DNA of 64,000 nt, taken from contig CAMDAC010000001.1 of the NCBI GenBank assembly GCA_945888325.1, positions 186,001-250,000 on the forward strand. Direction: 5' to 3'. The position numbers were made by a program, and so were the translations under genes. Under the pieces are notes generated by a model. It did not search any database and was not told the DNA's origin. It worked only from the letters and a program-made list of their open reading frames with translations. Shown here piece by piece: positions 25,436 through 34,669 of this stretch. The stretch's first letter is position 1. Each line of letters opens with the position of its first letter. The DNA is from Candidatus Sulfopaludibacter sp. SbA3. GTDB lineage: Bacteria > Pseudomonadota > Alphaproteobacteria > Caulobacterales > Hyphomonadaceae.

Positions 25436-26452
25436 ATGAAACACCGCCGCCTGGGCAAGAGCCCGATCTTCGTCTCCGACATCTGCATGGGGACGATGAC
25501 GTTCGGCTCGCAGACCGACGAGGCCGAGGCCTTCCGCATCCTCGATGCGAGCTATGAGGCGGGCATCAATTTCTATGATACGGCCGAGAACTACCCCGTA
25601 CCGCCGGATTCCAAATGGGCCGGACGGACGGAGGAATTCTTCGGGCGCTGGATGCAGACCAAGGACCGCGACTCGATCATCCTCGCCACCAAGGTGTGCG
25701 GGCCCTCGCATGGCTGGATCAAGGGATCGCAGCGCGCCGGCATGACGGCGCTCGACCGGCACAATATCCGCCGCGCGGTGGAAGCGAGCCTTGACCGTCT
25801 GCAGACGGATTATATCGACCTCTACCAGACCCACTGGCCGGACCATGGCACCGCCTATGACGAGACGATGGACACGCTGGACGAACTGGTGCGGGAGGGC
25901 ATTGTGCGTATCGTCGGCTGCTCGAACGAGGACGCCTGGGGACTGATGAAGTCGATCGCGACCTCGGAGCGGCTCGGCACCGTCCGCTACCAGACGATCC
26001 AGAACAATTTCTCGCTGAACAACAGGCGCTTCGAGGATGCGCTGTCGAAGGTGTGCAAGGAAGAAGGCGTGAGCCTGATCCCCTATTCCCCGATCGGCGG
26101 CGGCGTGCTCTCTGGCAAGTATAATGGCGGGGCGACGCCGGACGGCGCGCGGTTCTCCTCTTACCTGAAGCTGGGCGGGCGGCAGGCGGCGATGGCCAAA
26201 CGCTTCGTCAACGAGAAGTCCCTCGCGGCGACCGAGCGCTACATGCAGATTGCGGCGGACGCCGGCATCAGCGTGGTGACACTGGCGACGGCCTGGTCGA
26301 AACAGCATGACTTCGTGGCGTCAACAATTGTCGGCGTTTCGAAGTTTGATCAGCTGGCGGACATCCTGGCGGCGATCGATCTGGAGCTGTCGCCGGAGGT
26401 GATGAAGGCGTGTGATGCAGTGACGAAGGATATCCTGTATCCGATGGGGTGA
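25436..26452 (+). CDS. aldo/keto reductase
   Basis: NADPH-dependent oxidoreductase of 338 residues. The catalytic tetrad is visible: Asp48 and Tyr53 in FYDTAENY, Lys86 in LATKVCG, and His133 in YQTHWPD. The C-terminal part contains the nicotinamide-phosphate site (IVGVSKFDQLADILAAID). The length and the long loop after Lys86 place it in the YghZ/Tas-like group. The substrate is unknown. GGGAAG lies 6 nt before the ATG. It is followed by a hairpin terminator and is convergent with ftsK. Confidence 0.92.
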   Translation: MKHRRLGKSPIFVSDICMGTMTFGSQTDEAEAFRILDASYEAGINFYDTAENYPVPPDSKWAGRTEEFFGRWMQTKDRDSIILATKVCGPSHGWIKGSQRAGMTALDRHNIRRAVEASLDRLQTDYIDLYQTHWPDHGTAYDETMDTLDELVREGIVRIVGCSNEDAWGLMKSIATSERLGTVRYQTIQNNFSLNNRRFEDALSKVCKEEGVSLIPYSPIGGGVLSGKYNGGATPDGARFSSYLKLGGRQAAMAKRFVNEKSLAATERYMQIAADAGISVVTLATAWSKQHDFVASTIVGVSKFDQLADILAAIDLELSPEVMKACDAVTKDILYPMG

Positions 26453-26491
26453 GGCTCCCTGAGGCGAGGGGCGCTCCGCTCATAAACGATC

Positions 26492-26537
26492 AGGCCCCCG
26501 CCTCCATCTTTGGGAGGTCGGGGGCCTTTGGCTTTGT
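26492..26537 (+). terminator. hairpin terminator between aldo/keto reductase and ftsK
   Basis: Outer stem AGGCCCCCG / CGGGGGCCT (26492-26500, 26519-26527) with an inner CCTCC / GGAGG. The tail is TTGGCTTTGTTT, so the T-run is broken but plausible. It may serve both convergent genes. Confidence 0.7.
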
Positions 26538-26564
26538 TTCCCACCAAAGTTTGTTACCGAAAGG

Positions 26565-29027
26565 CTAGGCAGCCTTCGCCTTGGTGAGGACTTCGCGTTT
26601 GCCGGCGTGGTTGGGGGCGGAGATGACGCCCTCTTCCTCGAGGCGGTCGATCAGACCGGCGGCCTTGTTGTAACCGACCTTGAGGCGGCGCTGGAGATAG
26701 GAGGTGGAGGCGCGCTGATCGCGGATCACGACCGAGACCGCTTCGGCGAAGAGCGCGTCGTCATCATCGCCGCCGCCGCCTTCACCCATGCCGAGCATGG
26801 CGTCCATCACCGGGGAGCCCGAAGAGCCGTCATCCTTGGCCTCGACGATGTCCATGACATAGTCCGGCTCGCCCTGTTCGCGCAGCCAGTCGGCCACCGC
26901 GCAGACTTCCTCGTCGGAGACGAAGGGCCCGTGCAGGCGCTGGGTTTTCTTGCCGGGTTCCTGGTGGAGAAGGTCGCCGTTGCCGAGCAGCTGTTCGGCG
27001 CCCTGCTCGTTGAGGATGGTGCGGCTGTCGACCTTGTTGGTGACCATGTAGGAGATGCGGGTCGGGAAGTTCGCCTTGATCGTGCCGGTGATGACGTCCA
27101 CGGACGGACGCTGGGTGGCGGTGATCAGGTGGATGCCGGCGGCGCGGGCCATCTGGGCGAGGCGCAGGAGGCAGCCTTCGATTTCCTTGCCGGCGACCAC
27201 CATCAGGTCCGACATCTCGTCGATCACGACGACGATCTGCGGGATATGGTCGAGGGGCAGCATCTCGGTTTCGAACATCGGCTTGCCGCCGGCGTCGAGA
27301 CCGGTCTGGACCTTGCGCACCAGCGGCTCTCCGGCAGCGCGGTATTTCGAAGCCTTCTCGTTGAAGCCGGCGAGGTTGCGCACGCCTGCCTTGGACATCA
27401 GCTCGTAGCGGTTTTCCATTTCGCGCACGGCCCATTTGAGCGCGTTGACGGCTTCCGGCGCCTTGGTGATGACCGGGGCCAGCAGGTGCGGAATGCCTTC
27501 GTAGACCGTGAATTCGAGCTTCTTCGGGTCGATCAGGATCAAGCGAACCTGTTCCGGCGTGTGGCGGTAGAGCAGCGACAGGATCATCGCGTTGACGCCG
27601 ACCGATTTACCCGAACCGGTGGTGCCGGCGACGAGCAGGTGGGGCATGCGGGCAAGGTCCACCACGGTCGGCTGGCCGCCGATGTCTTCGCCGAGGGCGA
27701 CGGGCAGCGAGGCGCGCGAGTTCACATAGGCCTCGGACTGCAGGATGGAGCGCAGGAAGACTTTCTCGCGCTCGTCGTTCGGCAGTTCGATGCCGATTGC
27801 GTTCTTGCCGGGCACGACCGCGACGCGGGCGGAGACGGCGCTCATCGAGCGGGCGATGTCGTCGGCGAGGGTGATGACGCGCGAGGATTTGACGCCGGGG
27901 GCCGGCTCCATCTCGAACAGCGTGATCACGGGGCCCGGGCGCACTTCCTTGATGCGGCCCTGGATGCCGAACTCCTTCAGCACGGCGGAGAGGCGCTCGG
28001 CCTTGGCCAGCAGGGCATCTTCGTCGAACGTCTCGGGGCGCTCTTCGGGGACCTGCAGCAGGTCAAGCGACGGCAGGCGCGTGGAGGTGCGGCGGCGGGT
28101 GGGCGCGGCGACTTTCGGGGCGGCGGTGGTCTTCGGGGTCTGGCGGGGCACGGCGAAGCGCAGGCCGGGCGGCGGCGGGGCGGCTTCGGCTTCTTCACCG
28201 TCTTCGTCGTCGTCCCAGGCGGCGGCGCCGTAGCGGCTGTCGTCTTCATCGGCGTCATTGTCCGACGGCAGGTAGCGGGCGCTCGGCACATAGTCGTCGT
28301 CATGCTTGATGATCAGCGTGCGGTCGTTGGTGGCCGGCACGTCAGCCTCGTCCATGCGCACCGGCTGGCGGGCGGCGAGCGAGTGGCCGACGCGGATCAG
28401 GAAGCCGCCGAGGCCGGCGGCGCCAACGACGGCTGTCTTGCCGGAGCGGGCGGCGGTATCGGAGAGGAGCTTCGCGTCGCGGCGCTGGAAGCCGAGCGCG
28501 GAGAGGCCGGCCCAAAGCGCAGCGCCGCCGAGCAGGAAGCCGGCCCAGCTTTCGGGTGCAGGCAGCATCAGGGCGCGGAACGGCAGGACGGCCAGATTGA
28601 ACACGCCGTCGCCGAACATGCCGCCGAGGCCGGCGCTGAGCGGCCAGGTTTCCGGTACGGGCCAGGCCGCGAAGGCAGCGGCCGACAGCGGCACGGCCAC
28701 GGCGCCATACATCCAGCGGCGGATGCGCGGCTTGCCGACGAGCACGGCGCGCATGGCGCCGCCGATCATCAGCGCGAGACCGGCAATCCAGCCGGACCAG
28801 CCGAGCAGCTGGCGCGCGAGATCGGCGAACACAGCGCCGGCGGTGCCGAACAGGTTCTGCACGCTGGCGCCGGTGGCGGCGTTCCAGCTGGGATCGGACG
28901 GCAGGTAGGAGCCGACACTGCCGCACACGAACACCCCTGCCCCGAACGCGGCAGCGCCGGTCAGGATCCGCCAGACCGGATCGCTTACGGTGCGCAGGTC
29001 TTCGTCCCGGATATCGGTGTCTGGCAT
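26565..29027 (-). CDS. ftsK: DNA translocase FtsK
   Basis: Septum-located DNA pump that clears the chromosome terminus. From the ATG at 29027 it has 820 residues: four membrane helices at about 20-190, an acidic and proline-rich linker, then the motor domain with the Walker A loop GTTGSGKSVG and Walker B in VVVIDEMSDLM. The C-terminal winged-helix gamma domain (SYLQRRLKVGYNKAAGLIDR) recognises KOPS sites. A GGAG site supports this start over an ATG 69 bp upstream. It is monocistronic here, convergent with the aldo/keto reductase. Confidence 0.96.
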   Translation of the reverse strand: MPDTDIRDEDLRTVSDPVWRILTGAAAFGAGVFVCGSVGSYLPSDPSWNAATGASVQNLFGTAGAVFADLARQLLGWSGWIAGLALMIGGAMRAVLVGKPRIRRWMYGAVAVPLSAAAFAAWPVPETWPLSAGLGGMFGDGVFNLAVLPFRALMLPAPESWAGFLLGGAALWAGLSALGFQRRDAKLLSDTAARSGKTAVVGAAGLGGFLIRVGHSLAARQPVRMDEADVPATNDRTLIIKHDDDYVPSARYLPSDNDADEDDSRYGAAAWDDDEDGEEAEAAPPPPGLRFAVPRQTPKTTAAPKVAAPTRRRTSTRLPSLDLLQVPEERPETFDEDALLAKAERLSAVLKEFGIQGRIKEVRPGPVITLFEMEPAPGVKSSRVITLADDIARSMSAVSARVAVVPGKNAIGIELPNDEREKVFLRSILQSEAYVNSRASLPVALGEDIGGQPTVVDLARMPHLLVAGTTGSGKSVGVNAMILSLLYRHTPEQVRLILIDPKKLEFTVYEGIPHLLAPVITKAPEAVNALKWAVREMENRYELMSKAGVRNLAGFNEKASKYRAAGEPLVRKVQTGLDAGGKPMFETEMLPLDHIPQIVVVIDEMSDLMVVAGKEIEGCLLRLAQMARAAGIHLITATQRPSVDVITGTIKANFPTRISYMVTNKVDSRTILNEQGAEQLLGNGDLLHQEPGKKTQRLHGPFVSDEEVCAVADWLREQGEPDYVMDIVEAKDDGSSGSPVMDAMLGMGEGGGGDDDDALFAEAVSVVIRDQRASTSYLQRRLKVGYNKAAGLIDRLEEEGVISAPNHAGKREVLTKAKAA

Positions 29028-29201
29028 GAGGGGATGCTCCGGTAGTGGCGGGGGAAGGAGCGTCAGGTTTCGCCTGTTAGGCTTAACATGCCGCAAACGC
29101 AGCCTGTGGAATTCGCAGGTTTTTCGGCCCGGAAAGCCGGAATCTGCTGGAATCCGGCGAGCTTAAATTTCCTTCACACCGGAGGGGGCAGACGGTGCAA
29201 C

Positions 29202-29235
29202 GAAAAAGGGCCGCGGAGCGATGCCGCGGCCCTTT
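29202..29235 (-). terminator. intrinsic terminator of amt
   Basis: Perfect 12-bp stem AAAGGGCCGCGG / CCGCGGCCCTTT (29205-29216, 29224-29235) with a 7-nt loop. On the minus strand it ends in a run of five Ts, as expected for the leftward amt gene that stops at 29271. Confidence 0.85.
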
Positions 29236-29270
29236 CGAGTGAGACGTTAGCGGGGTGCTAAACGCGCACC

Positions 29271-30731
29271 CTAGCTGTGATAGGCGGATTCACCGTGCGA
29301 GGTGATGTCCAGGCCTTCCTGTTCGGCTTCTTCGCTGACGCGCAGGAGACCGAGCACTTTCAGGAGACCGAAGATCACGAGGCTGCCGACGCCCGACCAG
29401 ACGAGCGTCACGGCGACGCCTTTGAGCTGGGCGGTGAGCTGGAACATCATGTCGTAGGCTGCGACCGGGCAGGTGGAGAGCACCGCGCCTGCTTCCGAGC
29501 AGCTGACATAGTCAACGACGCCGGCGCCGCCCCAGGCGGGGTTGACGACGAGGCCGGTGGCGATGGCGCCGACAATGCCGCCGACGCCGTGAATGCCGAA
29601 CACGTCGAGCGCGTCGTCATAACCGAGCATCGACTTCAGTGCCGAGCAGGCAAACAGGCAGACCGGACCAACCACGAGGCCGAGGATCAGGGCGCCCATC
29701 GGACCGGCGAAACCGGCAGCCGGAGTGATCGCGACGAGCCCCGCCACGATGCCCGAGCAGAGGCCGAGAAGGCTGGCCTTGCCCTTGGTGAGGAACTCGA
29801 CGAGGGCCCATGAGAAGCCTGCCGCAGCCGGAGCCAGGAAGGTGTTCGCCATGGCGAGGACCGAGTAGTAGTTGGACTCGAGGTTGGAGCCGGCGTTGAA
29901 GCCGAACCAGCCGAACCAGAGCAGTCCGGTACCGATCAGCACCATCATCAGCGAGTGGGGCGCCATCGGCTCTTTCTTGTAGCCCAGACGCTTGCCGAGC
30001 ACGATACAGCCGACGAGGGCTGCGATGCCGGAGTTAATGTGAACGACCGTGCCGCCTGCGAAGTCCAGCGCGCCGAAGCCCCAGATCAGGCCCGAAGCGA
30101 TCGGGTCTTCCGGATTGCCGGCGACGAGGTCCGGACCCGGCCACCACCAGACCATGTGGGCCATCGGGTAGTAGACAAGGATCGGCCAGACGATGGCGAA
30201 GATCACGATGCCGGTGAACTTCACCCGCTCCGCAAGGCTGCCGATCACGAGCGAGGCCGTGATGCAGGCGAAGGTCATCTGGAACACGACGAAGACCAGC
30301 TCCGGCAGGTAGATGCCGGTCGAGAAGGTCGCGACGAGGTTGTCGGAAAGGTCCGTGCCCGCGTCCGAGAGGAAGAGACGGCCGGTACCGCCGACGAAGG
30401 TGTCGAGCGAGCCGGGGCCGGTGGTGAACGAGAGGCTGTAGCCGATCAGGGCGTACATGATCATGCCGATGACGGTGACCGTGCCGACCTGCATGAGAAC
30501 CGAGAGCGCGTTCTTGGTGCGCACGAGACCGCTGTAGAACAGCGCAAGGCCGGGGATGATCATCAGGAAGACGACCATTGTGGAGACCATCATCCAGGTG
30601 ACATCGCCCTTATCTACCGTCGGCTCCGGCAGGGTGATCCCTGCTTCCTGCGCCCATGCCGCTCCCGCTGCGAGCATTGGCAGCGGAGCAAGCAAGGCCC
30701 CGCGGATCCATCGTCCAGTCAATTGGCCCAT
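29271..30731 (-). CDS. amt: ammonium transporter Amt
   Basis: Inner-membrane ammonium channel, 486 residues from the ATG at 30731, which has a strong AAGGAGG site. An N-terminal signal-like segment ends near AAGAAWAQ, then eleven membrane segments follow. Amt signatures are FYSGLVRTKNALSVLMQ, DFAGGTVVHINSGIAALVG and DALDVFGIHGVGGIVGAI, which include the conserved pore histidines. No glnK/PII gene lies next to it, unlike many bacteria. The leader carries a GC-rich hairpin at about 30763-30785. It is divergent from the UbiH-like gene. Confidence 0.95.
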   Translation of the reverse strand: MGQLTGRWIRGALLAPLPMLAAGAAWAQEAGITLPEPTVDKGDVTWMMVSTMVVFLMIIPGLALFYSGLVRTKNALSVLMQVGTVTVIGMIMYALIGYSLSFTTGPGSLDTFVGGTGRLFLSDAGTDLSDNLVATFSTGIYLPELVFVVFQMTFACITASLVIGSLAERVKFTGIVIFAIVWPILVYYPMAHMVWWWPGPDLVAGNPEDPIASGLIWGFGALDFAGGTVVHINSGIAALVGCIVLGKRLGYKKEPMAPHSLMMVLIGTGLLWFGWFGFNAGSNLESNYYSVLAMANTFLAPAAAGFSWALVEFLTKGKASLLGLCSGIVAGLVAITPAAGFAGPMGALILGLVVGPVCLFACSALKSMLGYDDALDVFGIHGVGGIVGAIATGLVVNPAWGGAGVVDYVSCSEAGAVLSTCPVAAYDMMFQLTAQLKGVAVTLVWSGVGSLVIFGLLKVLGLLRVSEEAEQEGLDITSHGESAYHS

Positions 30732-30948
30732 TGGCCCCTCCTTCTGTCTGTTGCAGTCCTGCAGAGCGGGGACCCCCCGCGCTCTCCCGGAGCCGATATG
30801 ATTTCGGCTGCCCGGAAAAGTCGCACGGCAGTCGTAGGCCGGACCTGATTCGGGGGGGCGTTGGTTAAAGCTTGTGCACGCTTGCGGCCAAACGCCCAAT
30901 TCGGTGCCATTGCTGGACGCCGCGGTGCAGCATCGCTACCTCTTTCAC

Positions 30949-32187
30949 ATGACGGAAACACGCCTCGCCTCCCCTGCCCCCTGTGAACTCGCGGTCGTTG
31001 GTGCGGGGCCCGTCGGCACGTCGCTGGCCATCCTCGCCGCGCAGGCCGGGTTTGCCGTCACGCTGATCGATGGCCGGCCGGCGACTGGCGCAAATACAAC
31101 AGATACAAGGACTTTCGCGGTGGTGCGCGGGAGTTGGCGCCTGCTCCGGGCGACGGGTATCGGCGCCGAACTGGCGGATCAGACGACGCCCCTCAACGGC
31201 CTCGACGCGGAGGATGGCGGCACGCATTGGTTCGGGGCGCCCCACGCGGCCTTCTCCACAGAGGACCTGGACCCGGACGCCAGCGGCGAACCGCTGGGTC
31301 AGATGGTGCCTGCCGGCGCCCTCCAGGCCGCGCTGGACCGCCGGACGGCGGAGATACCGGGCCTGACCTGGCTGCGCGGCGCCCGGTTTTCGGGCATGAC
31401 AACCTGTCCGGCGGGCGCCGAGATCACGCTCGAAGATGGACGCGTGGTCCGGGCCGGGCTGGTAGCGGCCTGTGACGGGATCCAGTCGGCGGTGCGCCAA
31501 TCCCTCGGTATTCCGACCGAAGGGCGCGCCTATGGTAAGTCGGTTTTCGCGGCCGACGTGACCCTGAGCCGCCCGCATCATGGAATCGCCCGCCAGCTGT
31601 TCACGCCGGAAGGCCCGTTTGCGACCCTGCCACTGCCGGGCAACCGCGCGAACCTTGCCTGGTACATGAAGACCGGCGCCGCCGAGACACTGGCGAAAAT
31701 GCCGAAGGACGCAATCGAGGCGGAACTGAATGCGCGCTTTGCCGGCTTCGCGGGCGAGATGCACCTGGACGGCCCTCCCCTCTCCTATCCGCTGGTGATG
31801 CAGATTGCCGGGAAGATGGCGGGCCCGCGCACCGCCTTGCTGGGCGACGCGGCGCGCCGGATCAACCCGCTGGCCGGGCAAGGCCTGAACCTCGGCTTCA
31901 AGGATGTCGGCGCGCTGATCGATGTGATGACAGAGGCCCGCGAGACCGGGCTAGACCCCGGCAGCGATACCGTGCTGGCCCGTTACCAGGAATGGCGGCG
32001 CTTCGATTCCGCCGCGACGGCCATGGCGATGGACCTGATCGACCGCGCCTTCTCCAACGACAATGCCTTCCTCAAGCCGCTGCGCGGCCTGGCGTTGACC
32101 GTCGCCAACCGGATCGCGCCGCTGCGCCGGGCGCTGGCGCGGCAGGCGAGCGCGGATCAGAGCCATTTGCCGAGCCTGATGCGGTAG
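30949..32187 (+). CDS. UbiH/Coq6-type FAD-dependent monooxygenase
   Basis: Flavin hydroxylase of 412 residues from the ATG at 30949. It has the N-terminal Rossmann motif VVGAGPVGTSLA and the second FAD motif GDAARRINPLAGQGLNLGFKDV, both diagnostic of the UbiH/UbiF/Coq6 group. This group hydroxylates the aromatic ring of ubiquinone precursors. UbiH, UbiI, UbiF and UbiL cannot be separated by eye, so the ring position is left open. It is transcribed alone, divergent from amt and convergent with the DUF971 gene across a repeat. Confidence 0.85.
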   Translation: MTETRLASPAPCELAVVGAGPVGTSLAILAAQAGFAVTLIDGRPATGANTTDTRTFAVVRGSWRLLRATGIGAELADQTTPLNGLDAEDGGTHWFGAPHAAFSTEDLDPDASGEPLGQMVPAGALQAALDRRTAEIPGLTWLRGARFSGMTTCPAGAEITLEDGRVVRAGLVAACDGIQSAVRQSLGIPTEGRAYGKSVFAADVTLSRPHHGIARQLFTPEGPFATLPLPGNRANLAWYMKTGAAETLAKMPKDAIEAELNARFAGFAGEMHLDGPPLSYPLVMQIAGKMAGPRTALLGDAARRINPLAGQGLNLGFKDVGALIDVMTEARETGLDPGSDTVLARYQEWRRFDSAATAMAMDLIDRAFSNDNAFLKPLRGLALTVANRIAPLRRALARQASADQSHLPSLMR

Positions 32188-32194
32188 CCAAGGA

Positions 32195-32300
32195 CTGTCA
32201 TCCCGGCCAGCGCGCAGCGCGTGAGCCGGCATCTTGTTCAGGAAAGAGCCGATAGAAGGTCCCGGATCGGCGGCGCTACGCGCCTGGTCCGGGATGACAG
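32195..32300. repeat. intergenic inverted repeat, second type
   Basis: A 12-bp perfect inverted repeat CTGTCATCCCGG / CCGGGATGACAG flanks a 106-bp element (32195-32206 and 32289-32300). Inside are CCAGCGCGCAGCGCGTGAG and GGTCCCGGATCGGCGGCGC, which look like the arms and core of mobile-type intergenic repeats I recall from alphaproteobacteria. It fills the gap between the convergent UbiH-like and DUF971 genes. Its sequence differs from the repeat at 4349-4418. Confidence 0.7.
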
Positions 32301-32310
32301 CGGTTTTGGT

Positions 32311-32616
32311 CTAACCCCCGACCGTCAGCGCGCGCAGGATGTTCCAGGTGTACAGCCCGCTGGAGTGGCCATCAGAGAAGAATAGACGCAGGGCGTAGCG
32401 GCCGACGGGTTCGGCCTTCAGGACACGGATGTCATCTGGCACCGGCTTTTGCGGCGGCTTGGGGCCGCGGCCATGACCCTGGACTTCCGCAGACGGACTT
32501 TCCTCGCGCAGGCGCTTGTAGGGCACGCGGCCGCACTTGCCGTCGTCGAATTCGACGACGAGTTCCTGCGCGCCGGCGCGGAAAGTGAGGCGGGCGGGCC
32601 AGGCGGGAGCGGTCAT
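32311..32616 (-). CDS. DUF971 (gamma-butyrobetaine hydroxylase-like N-terminal domain) protein
   Basis: A 101-residue single-domain protein. [21 protein letters not shown] and [21 protein letters not shown] are the hallmarks of the DUF971 fold, which in eukaryotes forms the N-terminal domain of gamma-butyrobetaine hydroxylase. Bacterial stand-alone versions are often linked to Fe-S or Mrp-type genes, but their role is not settled. Its start overlaps the Trm112-like gene stop by 4 bp, so the two are translationally coupled. Confidence 0.88.
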   Translation of the reverse strand: MTAPAWPARLTFRAGAQELVVEFDDGKCGRVPYKRLREESPSAEVQGHGRGPKPPQKPVPDDIRVLKAEPVGRYALRLFFSDGHSSGLYTWNILRALTVGG

Positions 32617-32885
32617 TTCCCCTCCCCTGTTTCCTGACGATCCGATGTTTCGTCCGTACCGCCGGAAAGATCCGGCAACACGTCCATGTCGCGGGCTTCC
32701 TCTTCCAGCATGATCGGAATGCCGCCCCGGATCGGATAGGCGAGGCGCGCCTTGGCCGAGATCAGTTCGTTGGCGGCGCGGTCATAGACCAGCGGCTGGC
32801 GCGTGACCGGGCAGATCAGCAATTCCAGCAGGCGCGGATCGACGCCGTTGGGCAAGAATTCGGCGGGGGCTTCAGGGTCGCTCAT
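32613..32885 (-). CDS. Trm112-family (UPF0434) protein
   Basis: A 90-residue protein with the Trm112 core: [37 protein letters not shown] and a following acidic tail. Homologous proteins activate methyltransferases in eukaryotes and archaea; the bacterial role is less clear. The first CP pair is present but the second cysteine pair of the zinc form is missing, as is common in bacterial UPF0434. It lies between the LON-domain gene (8 bp upstream) and the DUF971 gene (4-bp overlap). Confidence 0.9.
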   Translation of the reverse strand: MSDPEAPAEFLPNGVDPRLLELLICPVTRQPLVYDRAANELISAKARLAYPIRGGIPIMLEEEARDMDVLPDLSGGTDETSDRQETGEGK

Positions 32886-32893
32886 GGCGCGTT

Positions 32894-33538
32894 CTATTGC
32901 ACGGCGCCATCGTCGCCGCCACTGGCGCTCATCGCCATCAGGGCGATCAGTGTGCGGGCCTGGTCAGCGAGGCTCACCGCTTCGAGCAGCGCCTGTTTCT
33001 CCGGCGCGGGGAACGGGCACCCGGCGGCGAGCGCGTGGACCAGCGTTTCCATCGGCGCCTCTTCGACCGCGCTCCAGTCTGCCTGCAGGCCGTGCGTGGC
33101 CGCATAGGTGCGCAGCGACAGGATCAGCTCGCTGCGATCCGGCAGGCCGTCCTCGGAGGCGGGATAAAGATCGGCGGCATAGGCGTCCCAGCGGGGCGTG
33201 ACCTGCCGGTAGGGCGTGGTGACGGCGAGCTCCTGCTTGACGGCGAAGCGGCAGATGCCGGTGAGGGTGACGAGGTAGCGGCCATCGTCGGTCTCGGCAT
33301 AGCTGGTGATGCGCCCGGCGCAGCCGACACGCGCGATTTCGGGGCGCTCGCGCGTCCCGCCCATCGACTGGACCATGCCGATCAAACGGTGGCCGCGCAT
33401 CGCATCATCGAACATGTTGAGATAGCGCGGCTCGAAGATGTTGAGCGGCAGTTCCCAGCGCGGGAACACCAGCGCGCCCGGCAGCGGGAACACGGGGAGC
33501 GTGTCCGGCAGGTCTGCGGTCTTTCGGTACTGCGACAT
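32894..33538 (-). CDS. LON substrate-binding-domain protein
   Basis: A 214-residue protein that has only the N-terminal domain of Lon protease. [27 protein letters not shown] and the later [25 protein letters not shown] are clear LON-domain segments. No ATPase or protease domain follows. Its function is unknown; it may bind unfolded peptides. It sits in a leftward group YbbN-LON-Trm112-DUF971 that I recall from other alphaproteobacteria, 48 bp after the thioredoxin gene. Confidence 0.9.
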   Translation of the reverse strand: MSQYRKTADLPDTLPVFPLPGALVFPRWELPLNIFEPRYLNMFDDAMRGHRLIGMVQSMGGTRERPEIARVGCAGRITSYAETDDGRYLVTLTGICRFAVKQELAVTTPYRQVTPRWDAYAADLYPASEDGLPDRSELILSLRTYAATHGLQADWSAVEEAPMETLVHALAAGCPFPAPEKQALLEAVSLADQARTLIALMAMSASGGDDGAVQ

Positions 33539-33586
33539 GTCAGGCCCTTCCGGCTTTGCTGGACAGAAGGTGGGGCAAATCCCCGA

Positions 33587-34474
33587 TCAGGCAAACATCA
33601 GGGACGCGAGACGCCGGCGGCCCTCGATGGTGACCGGATCAGCCGGGCCGGCGGCCTCGAAGACCTGCAAAAGTTTTGTCTTCGCCTTGCCGTCTTCCCA
33701 GCCGAGCTTGGCGGACAGGATGATCAGCAAGTGATCGGCGGCGTCCTTGTAGCGGCCCGCGGCGGCGTACTGTTCGGCGAGGTCGTAACGCTTGGCGTGG
33801 TCGCCCGGATTGGCGCTGACAGCGGACAGGGCCGCGTCGAGTTCGGTCGGCGCCGGCGCATCGGCGGCCATCTCGATGGCGAGGCGGACGCTTTTGACGA
33901 CGCTTTCATTCTTCTTGGCGGGCGGCACCATCTCCAGCGTGGCGAGGGCGCGCTCGGTGTCACCATTGGCGAGGTAGCAGCGCGCGAGGCCGGCGATGGC
34001 GGCGGTATTTTCGGGATCTTCCTGGATCACGGCAGCGTAGATTTCGGCGGCGAGTGCAATGTCGCCCCCCTGGCTGGCGGCTTCGGCCTGGGTGAGGGCT
34101 TCGGCGATGACCTGCGCATTGTCGGTGCCGCCGAGGAGGCGTTCGATGAAGGCGGAGACTTGCGATTCCGGCAGCGCACCCATGAAGCCGTCCACCGGGC
34201 GGCCCTTGTGGAAGGCGTAGACGGCCGGGATCGAACGCACGCCGAGCTGGGAGGCATAGGCATTGTGCTCTTCGGTGTTGATCTTGACGAGTTTCACCGC
34301 GCCCTTCTTGCCTTCGACGACGCGCTCGAGGATCGGGCCCAGCGTGCGGCAGGGGCCGCACCAGGGGGCCCAGAAGTCGACGATGACCGGCTGGGTCATG
34401 GAGGCTTCGACCACATCGGCCATGAAGCCCTGGTCGGTGCCGTCCGATGTGTGTTGCAGACCTGCGGTGGCCAT
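33587..34474 (-). CDS. thioredoxin-TPR co-chaperone, YbbN/CnoX-like
   Basis: From the ATG at 34474 the product has 295 residues. The thioredoxin domain carries the active site in FWAPWCGPCRTLGP, and the rest is made of TPR-like helices (IALAAEIYAAVIQEDPENTA, KRYDLAEQYAAAGRYKDAAD). This is the layout of YbbN/CnoX, a holdase that protects proteins under oxidative stress and passes them to chaperones. Here CGPC is complete, unlike the SxxC of E. coli YbbN, so reductase activity may be kept. It heads the leftward YbbN-LON-Trm112-DUF971 group. Confidence 0.9.
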   Translation of the reverse strand: MATAGLQHTSDGTDQGFMADVVEASMTQPVIVDFWAPWCGPCRTLGPILERVVEGKKGAVKLVKINTEEHNAYASQLGVRSIPAVYAFHKGRPVDGFMGALPESQVSAFIERLLGGTDNAQVIAEALTQAEAASQGGDIALAAEIYAAVIQEDPENTAAIAGLARCYLANGDTERALATLEMVPPAKKNESVVKSVRLAIEMAADAPAPTELDAALSAVSANPGDHAKRYDLAEQYAAAGRYKDAADHLLIILSAKLGWEDGKAKTKLLQVFEAAGPADPVTIEGRRRLASLMFA

Positions 34475-34669
34475 GTCGGGTGTCCCTTGCGATACGGTAA
34501 GTTTCAGGCCGCAAGATGGGACGCCGGCGGAAAATCTGCAAGCCGGAGGGGCTGATACAGCTGGGACCGGCGCGGGTATTTGCATAAACGTCAGCCAACT
34601 GCCCTGTTTAGGCCGGGTTCAGACGCCTACCTGTACACCCCGGCTCAAGGTCATAAGGAGACCCGACAC

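Noticed and set aside
26607-29045. An 812-codon open frame on the plus strand opposite ftsK
   Set aside because: Shadow of the GC-rich ftsK gene: composition is Gly/His/Asp/Arg-rich, there is no family resemblance, and ftsK is certain.
30732-30900. Sigma-54 promoter expected in front of amt
   Set aside because: No TGGCAC-N5-TTGC-like pair was found on the minus strand; only a GC-rich hairpin is visible.
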